Positions 1 to 5,121 of a stretch of 6,280 nt of DNA are shown in pieces; position 1 is the first letter of the stretch; each line of letters starts with the position of its first letter. The DNA is taken from contig JABCSP010000131.1 in NCBI GenBank assembly GCA_018238825.1, positions 1-6,280 of the forward strand. Direction: 5' to 3'. Source of the DNA: Candidatus Thorarchaeota archaeon. GTDB taxonomy: Archaea; Asgardarchaeota; Thorarchaeia; Thorarchaeales; Thorarchaeaceae. The notes beneath the pieces are model-generated. The model saw only the letters and a program-made list of their open reading frames with translations, made no database searches and was not told the DNA's origin. The position numbers and the translations under genes are program-made.

Positions 1-2
1 CT

Positions 3-248
3 AGTCAGATGAGTGGAGGAGAACAGCAACTTATCGCTATTGCTAGAGCGATTTTAAACAGCCCGCCGATTTTATTCTGCGACGAGCCCACCGGAAACTT
101 GGATACCAAGACCGGGGAGAACATCATGAAGATTATCGCTCAACTCAATAGGGAGCGAAACATGACTGTGGTTCTAGTTACTCATAATGAGGACCTAGTA
201 AAATTCGCTAAGAGAACTCTTCGGATGAAAGATGGAGTCATCAGGTAG
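3..248 (+). CDS. ABC transporter ATP-binding protein, LolD/MacB type (3' end only)
   Basis: This is the C-terminal third of an ABC ATPase; its 5' end lies outside the window, and the frame is open from base 3. The visible protein begins SQMSGGEQQ, the ABC signature motif. It continues with a Walker B segment ILFCDEP, the D-loop TGNLD and an H-loop histidine in LVTHN, in the correct order and spacing. The run DEPTGNLD is typical of the LolD/MacB/FtsE branch, whose ATPases power permeases that extract or move lipids, lipoproteins or peptides, or act mechanically on the membrane. The Walker A motif would be upstream and cannot be checked. The position after the signature that is usually arginine (QQR) is leucine here (QQL), a mild variant. 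The next gene starts 2 bases after the stop, so the two are probably co-transcribed. Family is clear; substrate is unknown. Confidence 0.93.
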   Translation, partial: SQMSGGEQQLIAIARAILNSPPILFCDEPTGNLDTKTGENIMKIIAQLNRERNMTVVLVTHNEDLVKFAKRTLRMKDGVIR

Positions 249-250
249 TT

Positions 251-1093
251 GTGAGTAATATGCAGCCGATGGACTGCGATAAACATGAGAAGGCTGCTGA
301 AGAATTTGCAAAAGATGGCAAGAATCCGGAAGCAATGAAGCAGTTCTCACAAGCGGCAGTTTGCTGGACAAGATGGGAATCTTACTCCAAAGCAGCTCAA
401 GCATATGAGCGAGCCTACGAACATGGTATGCTTGCGTGTGAATATGCTGAAGCTGCATTAGTAATGACTGCCGCAAGCGCTTCATGGATCAAACATGGAG
501 AGCATGACAAGTTCGAGATAAATTGTCAAATTGCAGCATCGGCATATGTTTCAGCAGCAAAGTCTGAAAAGAACCCTCTGTATCTCTTAGATGCAGCGTA
601 TTGTTCTATTACGGGAGGAGATATTGATATAGCTAGGTCTCTTCTTCACGCAGTGATTGAAACAACTAAAGGAGAGGTGACAGGCACCATCGACCTTGCA
701 TTGATGCTCACAGAATATAGGTTTGGAGATGCAGACAGGATGATTGAATCGGTTCTTGCGGACGAACTGGATAAAGAGCATCTGGGAAAGATAAAACGTG
801 CATTCGAACTTGTTCTAGCTGGTTTTATTCGGACATCACTTGAGTCGGAAATAGCTATCTCAATCTCAAGCCTTGCGGAAAGCACAGGACTAAGTAGTAA
901 GAAACTAAAACGGATTGTTGATAGATCTATTGAGCAGGGGTATATTCCAGCGTACTATGATGATGAAACAAATGAGCTGGTGATAGACAGCGATGGATAC
1001 GATACTTCCGCATTAGAGGCGAGAAAGGGACCTATTCTAAGCAGAGACCTTGATGACCCTGGTGCATGGGACATAGACCTCAGTGACAACTGA
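251..1093 (+). CDS. Helical-repeat (SNAP/TPR-like) protein with C-terminal PCI-like winged helix
   Basis: A soluble 280-residue protein with no signal peptide or membrane segment. Residues ~10-195 are a series of amphipathic helices rich in alanine and aromatic residues, such as AAQAYERAYEHG and LLDAAYCSITGGDIDIARSLL broken by short turns. This pattern resembles TPR or alpha-SNAP superhelices. Residues ~198-246 look like a winged helix: a recognition-type helix pair around SSLAESTGLSSKKLKRIVDR, then a turn and a strand pair ending ELVID. That layout matches the winged half of PCI domains found in proteasome-lid, COP9 and eIF3 scaffolds. The last ~25 residues are an acidic tail with DDPGAWDIDLSD. 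The GTG start at 251 has AGGT four bases upstream; an ATG at 260 is an alternative. It follows the ABC ATPase by 2 bases, suggesting an operon. The role is probably scaffolding or adaptor, which is inference. A plain TPR protein with a DNA-binding domain is the main alternative. Confidence 0.85.
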   Translation: MSNMQPMDCDKHEKAAEEFAKDGKNPEAMKQFSQAAVCWTRWESYSKAAQAYERAYEHGMLACEYAEAALVMTAASASWIKHGEHDKFEINCQIAASAYVSAAKSEKNPLYLLDAAYCSITGGDIDIARSLLHAVIETTKGEVTGTIDLALMLTEYRFGDADRMIESVLADELDKEHLGKIKRAFELVLAGFIRTSLESEIAISISSLAESTGLSSKKLKRIVDRSIEQGYIPAYYDDETNELVIDSDGYDTSALEARKGPILSRDLDDPGAWDIDLSDN

Positions 1094-1121
1094 AGAACTA
1101 GTAATACCCTCTCCTAGAAAA

Positions 1122-1130
1122 CATTTTATT
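1122..1130 (+). promoter_or_regulatory. Possible archaeal TATA/BRE element upstream of the small zinc protein
   Basis: An AT-rich stretch CATTTTATT is preceded by the purine-rich run TAGAAAA, which resembles an archaeal BRE plus TATA box. A start about 25 bases downstream would lie near 1150 and give a leader of about 40 bases before the ATG at 1192. The 98-base gap between the two plus-strand genes leaves room for an independent promoter. The match to consensus is weak. Confidence 0.3.
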
Positions 1131-1181
1131 GACCATTGTAGACAGTCACAACTGCCCGCCCGCAAATTCAATGTATAATAT

Positions 1182-1187
1182 GGTGAG
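1182..1187 (+). promoter_or_regulatory. Ribosome binding site GGTGAG that sets the start at 1192
   Basis: GGTGAG lies four bases before ATG 1192 and matches the archaeal anti-Shine-Dalgarno core (GGTGA). It favours ATG 1192 over the in-frame TTG at 1129 and the ATGs at 1171 and 1180. The residues upstream of 1192 also look unlike a conserved domain. Confidence 0.65.
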
Positions 1188-1191
1188 TCTT

Positions 1192-1407
1192 ATGTCAGAA
1201 GGGCTGAAATGGTTCCAATGTCCAGTTTGTAAGGAGTCAATACATTGGAAGCTTCCAGAGGATGATTTGAAGAAAGTAAAGAGGTTTCCAGCCCCAATAG
1301 TGATTAGACATAAAGATCACTACTTGATTTGTTATCTAGATAGCCATTATCAGCTTGCTGATACAGAAATTGCTATTTCTTTTGTTGAAGGAAAATCCAA
1401 AGAGTGA
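1192..1407 (+). CDS. Small CPxC zinc-finger-like protein of unknown function
   Basis: A 71-residue protein if it starts at ATG 1192, as the GGTGAG site upstream suggests; the frame could extend to TTG 1129 (92 residues). It has a CPVC knuckle at residues 10-13, followed by possible metal ligands H40, H43, C47 and H52 in the segment HKDHYLICYLDSHYQ. A single CPxC with later His/Cys residues suggests one zinc site of C2HC or C2H2 type, but the second half of the ligand set is a guess. The middle is basic (KKVKRF) and the C-terminal half looks like beta strands. No transmembrane segment is visible. It lies 98 bases after the helical-repeat gene and converges with the minus-strand gene ending at 1427. 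Small proteins of similar layout (zinc knuckle, then a His-hydrophobic-Asp strand segment) are, from memory, common in Asgard archaea. No function is claimed. Confidence 0.75.
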   Translation: MSEGLKWFQCPVCKESIHWKLPEDDLKKVKRFPAPIVIRHKDHYLICYLDSHYQLADTEIAISFVEGKSKE

Positions 1408-1426
1408 TACAGAGTTATCGTGTCTA

Positions 1427-1978
1427 CTATATCCCGTTGTCCATAGCCCATTCCAATACTCTAGCAGCTTGAGCGCTAGCCATTCCCCAAGATTTGAGAT
1501 TCAAAACAAGATTACGAATACCTGTTATCCAATCTTCCAGTAAATCCTTGATTCGTAGTTTGATTGAGTGATCTTCGGATTCCTTGTAGACTGGTAAGAT
1601 TTTGTCTACCAAACTCTGGGAAAGCACAAGTATGGTTTCAAGTCTTGCAATCCATTCTTCCCTTGGTAGACCGGATAGGGTCTGGGCAACTGCTAGATGA
1701 TAATCATATTGAGCTGTAAAATAGCGTAGACGCCACGATAGAAACTCTATGAAAATTGTCTTGTGTGCAGTAGAGGGTGCAGTCTTGATCAACAGGTTTA
1801 GGAAGCGTTGGGACATTTCATCAGCAGACTGACTCGCTTCATAATATAGAGCCATTGCTTTTTGGTACTCCTCTACAGAGAGATGTTCGTTAGCACGACC
1901 TACTGCACTCTTGAAACGAGTGAGAAGAGCTCGTGTAGAATCACCTTCAACTTCTTCCAAACCAGTTTTCACCTCCAT
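1427..1978 (-). CDS. Hypothetical all-helical protein
   Basis: A 183-residue protein not recognised as a known family. It appears almost entirely alpha-helical, with no signal peptide and no clear membrane span. Residues ~18-60 form a helical hairpin: FKSAVGRANEHLSVEEYQKA and then MALYYEASQSADEMSQ. The YxxAxxLYxxA spacing recalls a TPR or MIT-type helix pair. Residues ~75-130 form longer amphipathic helices around WRLRYFTAQYDYHLAVAQ and LETILVLSQSLVDK. The C-terminus (RVLEWAMDNGI) is another helix. The ATG at 1978 is preceded by GAGGT 12 bases upstream, a rather wide spacing. It lies 78 bases downstream of the UPF0282 gene on the same strand, so it could be the third gene of that operon or have its own promoter. 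It converges with the zinc-protein gene across a 19-base gap. It is real as a coding frame, but its function is unknown. Confidence 0.8.
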   Translation of the reverse strand: MEVKTGLEEVEGDSTRALLTRFKSAVGRANEHLSVEEYQKAMALYYEASQSADEMSQRFLNLLIKTAPSTAHKTIFIEFLSWRLRYFTAQYDYHLAVAQTLSGLPREEWIARLETILVLSQSLVDKILPVYKESEDHSIKLRIKDLLEDWITGIRNLVLNLKSWGMASAQAARVLEWAMDNGI

Positions 1979-2002
1979 TGCAATCTTCTTACCTCATTAT
2001 CA

Positions 2003-2083
2003 AAGGTTCAATGTTTTTTGTTCAAATAAGATGTTTTGTGGTCTCTATTGAACACCTCAGATAGGGGGTGTATTTTGAACCTT
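2003..2083. repeat. Cluster of GTTCAA/TTGAAC repeats in the gap before the 183-residue gene
   Basis: The hexamer GTTCAA occurs at 2006-2011 and 2020-2025, and its complement TTGAAC at 2048-2053 and 2075-2080. The outer pair extends to a perfect 9-base inverted repeat, AAGGTTCAA (2003-2011) with TTGAACCTT (2075-2083). The cluster covers the intergenic gap and the last codons of the UPF0282 gene. It could be an operator cluster or fold as nested stems in the transcript. Chance in AT-rich DNA is not excluded. Confidence 0.4.
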
Positions 2084-3031
2084 GTATTCTTCTGATGCAT
2101 GTGTCCAATTCAGGAATTCTTCACTCGGAGGATGATTTTGATAGAGTTTTGCTCTATTGGCTTCAAGGCATTGTTCTTCTTTTCCAGCCAATTCTGCCAT
2201 TGATAGTAAATTATTTCCAGAGTCCTTGCACACATTGAGAATGGGTCTAATCCACTCACTCCAATTCCCACCTCGCATATTGTGATGATCAACGACAAGT
2301 GTAGGAATAGACACTGCAAGATTTGACAGACAGTAAAGGGCGGATTGTATCTCTTGTTTGCTGATGTGGTTCAGGTACAACGGGGGACCACCAATAATTG
2401 CCAAGTCAGGTTCTATAGAGAGAATATAGGATAGAGTTTCCTTTGAGATAGGACCCTGAATATCTGGTGCAAAAAGGAATCGTGTACCAGAGTGCTCAAT
2501 TGTTGTGGCAAGTACAAAACCAAGACGACTTCCGTTTGGTCCATGAGGAAGTGGATGTGAGTATGAAATTGTTGTATCTCCAAAGCTGAAACTTCTCTCA
2601 TCAACCCACTGAATTTCTTTGATTATTGACTTGACATCTTTTAGAAAGTAGTAGCATCTTCGTTTCTGTGATGTATTGATATTCTCACGGTTATCTTTTG
2701 CATAGACTGTTTTTCCAGCAAACATCTCTTTTCTTTCATCGCGAGTGCTCATGTTATAGAGACAGTTTTTGAATCCAGGACGAATGTGATCGTAATGATA
2801 GTGTGAGATGGAGAGGATGGACGCTTCTTTTGCGTGTAACCTAATTTCTTCCATAGATGATTGGAGCGCCCTATACTCCAAAGGATGAGGTTCAAGCCCA
2901 ACCCTCTTGGCTAAAGCTGCAGAGGGGTCAAGCAGAATCGAAATATCAGGAGTTCTAACCATTGTACAAAGAAACCTTACTCCAAGACTCTCAGCAGCTA
3001 TTGGATTTACTTCAATCTCATTGAGATACAT
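2057..3031 (-). CDS. UPF0282 family metallo-beta-lactamase-fold protein
   Basis: A 324-residue protein matching the archaeal UPF0282 family. The N-terminal region carries the family's SLGVRFLCTMVRTPDISILL, followed by a DPSAAL turn. The metal-binding motif HYHYDH is at residues 77-82. Further candidate ligands are H163 in PLPHGPNG, D190 in FAPDIQGP and a histidine in VVDHHN (249-250). GGPP at 214-217 is another family-like motif. The fold is that of zinc- or iron-dependent hydrolases including RNases, nucleases and phosphodiesterases; the true substrate of UPF0282 is not established to my knowledge. The length is normal for the family. The start is ATG 3031, not the in-frame TTG at 3037, because AGGGTG sits seven bases upstream of the ATG. 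It overlaps the end of the Nudix gene by 14 bases, so the two are very likely one transcript and translationally coupled. It is probably cytoplasmic. Confidence 0.88.
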   Translation of the reverse strand: MYLNEIEVNPIAAESLGVRFLCTMVRTPDISILLDPSAALAKRVGLEPHPLEYRALQSSMEEIRLHAKEASILSISHYHYDHIRPGFKNCLYNMSTRDERKEMFAGKTVYAKDNRENINTSQKRRCYYFLKDVKSIIKEIQWVDERSFSFGDTTISYSHPLPHGPNGSRLGFVLATTIEHSGTRFLFAPDIQGPISKETLSYILSIEPDLAIIGGPPLYLNHISKQEIQSALYCLSNLAVSIPTLVVDHHNMRGGNWSEWIRPILNVCKDSGNNLLSMAELAGKEEQCLEANRAKLYQNHPPSEEFLNWTHASEEYKVQNTPPI

Positions 3032-3521
3032 TGTCAAGCACCCTATAGTATACTAGGTGATACCCTTTATCATCATGTAGAAGTTCAACTTCATGGACTA
3101 CAGATTTCTTACATATTTCCAAGAATCGTTGAAACATCTCGTAATCAGAAGGCAAGAATTTGTGTTTCTTTCCCTTTATCTCATCTATTGAAAATAGAGC
3201 AAGGTCTCCTTCACGATGATTTGTTGAATAATCTTGAATCGATGCATGTCCAACAAAGATTAGAAATTGATCGATTAGGTTTCCATCGGAATCTACAAGA
3301 CGTTCTGATACGAAACCACGATAGTTATAGTCCTCAACACTTTTGGTTCCGGTTTCCTCCTTCACTTCTCTGATAGCGGCTGCAGTGATATGTTCACCAA
3401 CTTCGACCTTTCCACCAACCATACTCCAGAGACCTTCGTAAGGAGGGTTCTTTCGTCGAATGAACAGGTATCGCTCTTGACATGCAAGAATAGTAATGAC
3501 AATAGGAACTATCTTTGACAT
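3018..3521 (-). CDS. Nudix hydrolase
   Basis: A 167-residue Nudix pyrophosphohydrolase. The Nudix box is complete: G37, then E43, R51-E52, E55-E56 and G58, fitting GX5EX7REUXEEXGU without a mismatch. These glutamates bind the divalent metal that drives cleavage of a nucleoside diphosphate linked to another moiety. The preceding strand YLFIRRK and the WSMVGGKVE segment are typical of MutT/ADP-ribose-pyrophosphatase-like members. The substrate (oxidised dNTP, ADP-ribose, NADH or similar) cannot be told from the sequence. The C-terminal ~50 residues, including HEVELLHDDKGYHLVYYRVL, form an extra strand-rich tail beyond the minimal domain. The start is ATG 3521 because AGGTG sits six bases upstream; the in-frame GTG at 3530 is part of that site. 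It heads the minus-strand set, overlaps the UPF0282 gene by 14 bases, and diverges from the CCA-adding enzyme gene. Confidence 0.93.
   Translation of the reverse strand: MSKIVPIVITILACQERYLFIRRKNPPYEGLWSMVGGKVEVGEHITAAAIREVKEETGTKSVEDYNYRGFVSERLVDSDGNLIDQFLIFVGHASIQDYSTNHREGDLALFSIDEIKGKKHKFLPSDYEMFQRFLEICKKSVVHEVELLHDDKGYHLVYYRVLDNVSQ
3039..3044 (-). promoter_or_regulatory. Ribosome binding site AGGGTG for the UPF0282 gene
   Basis: Read on the minus strand, AGGGTG lies inside the end of the Nudix gene, seven bases before ATG 3031. It decides the start in favour of that ATG over TTG 3037. Placement within the upstream coding region fits translational coupling. Confidence 0.6.
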
Positions 3522-3527
3522 TGAATA

Positions 3528-3532
3528 CACCT
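3528..3532 (-). promoter_or_regulatory. Ribosome binding site AGGTG for the Nudix gene
   Basis: On the minus strand AGGTG ends six bases before ATG 3521, an ideal archaeal arrangement. It overlaps the in-frame GTG at 3530, so that GTG is unlikely to be the start. Confidence 0.65.
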
Positions 3533-3562
3533 ACAACAGCGGCAGGACTGTTCATTTCTATG

Positions 3563-3570
3563 CTTTAAAT
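3563..3570. promoter_or_regulatory. Candidate shared TATA box between divergent Nudix and CCA genes
   Basis: CTTTAAAT reads ATTTAAAG on the other strand, so its TTTAAA core could serve both directions. About 25 bases to the left lies ~3540, leaving a leader of about 20 bases before the Nudix ATG at 3521. About 25 bases to the right lies ~3592, leaving about 30 bases before GTG 3622. The geometry fits archaeal promoters in both directions; no strong BRE was seen. If correct, it argues against the CCA start at 3496. Confidence 0.4.
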
Positions 3571-3621
3571 CCTAAGGCAACTGCTAGGCCAACATTCATA
3601 GGATGCTCAGCAGATGACAAA

Positions 3622-5121
3622 GTGGGTATTGTTTTGCCAGACCTATTGCCAGATTCTATCAGGGAGCAAGTACTTGCAAGGATTACTCCTAGTCAGGAAG
3701 AGATAGAGATTCAGGCGAGGATTATCAATCAACTTCGTGAAGCGCTACAAGAAAAAGCAGAATCAACAGAGTATGTATACTCATTCATTGAACCAGAAGG
3801 ATCTACTGGAAAGAAACAGACGCAACTTAGAGGAGCAGCTGATATTGATCTATTCGTTGCACTCAAACCTGAAGATTATCCTCAAATATTCAATAAAGAT
3901 CAAACAGTGGATCATCAAGTGATTAACGACCTCATGAACAATCTTGTTTCTGATTGGTTTGAACCTGCAATGAGCGATCTGGGCGGCTCAGAAGTACAGA
4001 GAGCTTTCTCTCAGCATCCATTTCTATCCCTGAAAATGGAAGGAATAGATATCGATATTCTTGGGTGTTTTGATATTGACGCTCAAACACTTGCAGAGAG
4101 AGGTCCCATTACTGCAGTAGATAGAACTGTACATCATACTTGTTATGTCGCAGACCAAATGACTGGAAAAAAGAGAGAAGATGCAAGAATCCTGAAGTCT
4201 TTCGTAAGAGCATGCCATGCATACGGGGATACTTGTGCAGTTGGCCGAATGGGACTTACAGGTGTCACACTTGAAATCATTGTCATCATCAAACCGGACT
4301 TAGACTCTGCAGTTAGAACACTTCGATACCTGGAAACTGACCCTATAGATCCACTTAGTCGCCAGCTTGCTGCACTAAAGAAAATTCCAGCCTTTCGCGA
4401 TGACCATATCTTCTTGATAGACCCAACTGATCACCGTAGAAATATGGCATCAAGTTTTACACCCAGATCTTATGCATGGGTACAATACAAAATAGATAGA
4501 CTTTGGGAGAACTTGAAAGGTGTAGATACCAAGATAATCACGGATTCATTAGTTGAATCACCAGTTCCAAGTGACAGCTTACCTGAGTCACTCAGAAATC
4601 ATATCGTTGTTAGTGAGTTTCAATCCGATGGAAAGGTCCACTACACAATTCTTCGTGATAAACTGCATCGACTCATGAGAAAGATAATCACAGAAATGAC
4701 GATTGAAAGAACTGGAGAATCTCGATTTGGAGAGATTTTAGCAGAAGTATATTTTGAAGATACTAGATATGCACTTGGTATGCTTGTTGAAAAACCGATT
4801 ATTTCAAAGACATTCGACCGAAAAGGACCTCCGATTGCATTGAAAGAGCCAGCCGAGAGATTTAGAAACGCACACGCAGAAACTTTTGAGTCCGATGGAT
4901 TTCTCTATGTTCGTGAAGAAAGAGAGTGGACTAGCATTCCAATGATGTTTGAAAATCTTCTTAGGAACAATCCAATTGATGGACTCGAAATTCATAGTAA
5001 TGAAACTATACTGAGTAATCGTGTCCTAAATGTACTCCAAAAATTCATTCTCCCTCTAGAACCGGAGTTCGGGGAACTGATAACAAGAGTTAAAGAAAGA
5101 AACAAGAAACCTTCAATGTGA
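3622..5121 (+). CDS. cca: CCA-adding enzyme (tRNA nucleotidyltransferase, archaeal class I)
   Basis: This enzyme adds or repairs the 3'-terminal CCA of tRNAs in the cytoplasm, using CTP and ATP without a nucleic-acid template. The catalytic head has a GS motif (GSTGKKQTQLRG) followed by ADIDLF, whose two aspartates with the later one in GIDIDILG form the metal-binding triad. DRTVHH, the helix around RILKSFVRACHAYG, and DPTDHRRNMA match the class I archaeal enzyme in order. With GTG 3622 as the start the protein is 499 residues. The frame is open back to ATG 3496 (541 residues), but the extra 42 residues resemble no part of the family and would overlap the Nudix gene. TTG at 3634 or 3646 is also possible; none has a clear ribosome binding site. 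It is longer than the ~440-residue Archaeoglobus enzyme, mostly through its C-terminal part. Its stop overlaps the downstream deacetylase start by 4 bases. Confidence 0.93.
   Translation: MGIVLPDLLPDSIREQVLARITPSQEEIEIQARIINQLREALQEKAESTEYVYSFIEPEGSTGKKQTQLRGAADIDLFVALKPEDYPQIFNKDQTVDHQVINDLMNNLVSDWFEPAMSDLGGSEVQRAFSQHPFLSLKMEGIDIDILGCFDIDAQTLAERGPITAVDRTVHHTCYVADQMTGKKREDARILKSFVRACHAYGDTCAVGRMGLTGVTLEIIVIIKPDLDSAVRTLRYLETDPIDPLSRQLAALKKIPAFRDDHIFLIDPTDHRRNMASSFTPRSYAWVQYKIDRLWENLKGVDTKIITDSLVESPVPSDSLPESLRNHIVVSEFQSDGKVHYTILRDKLHRLMRKIITEMTIERTGESRFGEILAEVYFEDTRYALGMLVEKPIISKTFDRKGPPIALKEPAERFRNAHAETFESDGFLYVREEREWTSIPMMFENLLRNNPIDGLEIHSNETILSNRVLNVLQKFILPLEPEFGELITRVKERNKKPSM

Noticed and set aside
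195..885. Minus-strand open frames within the 280-residue gene (195-485, 587-781, 646-885)
   Set aside because: They lie wholly or mostly inside well-supported plus-strand genes, have low-complexity or unlikely composition, and show no ribosome binding site or family motif.
848..1384. Similar peptides EIAIS in the 280-residue protein and in the small zinc protein (near 848-865 and 1367-1382)
   Set aside because: Five residues with a partly matching DNA stretch of short length; flanking sequence differs, so this is most likely coincidence and not a duplication.
1408..1426. Transcription terminator between the convergent genes
   Set aside because: The 19-base gap has no hairpin and no long T-tract on either strand.
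1355..1543. Plus-strand open frame across the convergent junction
   Set aside because: It overlaps the ends of two better-supported genes, has a Ser/Ile/Tyr-rich composition without motifs, and no ribosome binding site.
2053..2070. Possible small hairpin CACC/GGTG near the end of the UPF0282 gene as a terminator
   Set aside because: The stem is only four base pairs, and no T-run follows it on the minus strand.
2110..2604. Minus-strand frames inside the UPF0282 gene
   Set aside because: They are out-of-frame shadows of a gene with clear family motifs.
3188..4995. Short frames within the Nudix and CCA genes (3188-3373, 3737-3922, 4024-4218, 4804-4995)
   Set aside because: Each is covered by a long, motif-bearing gene in another frame; none has recognisable domains.
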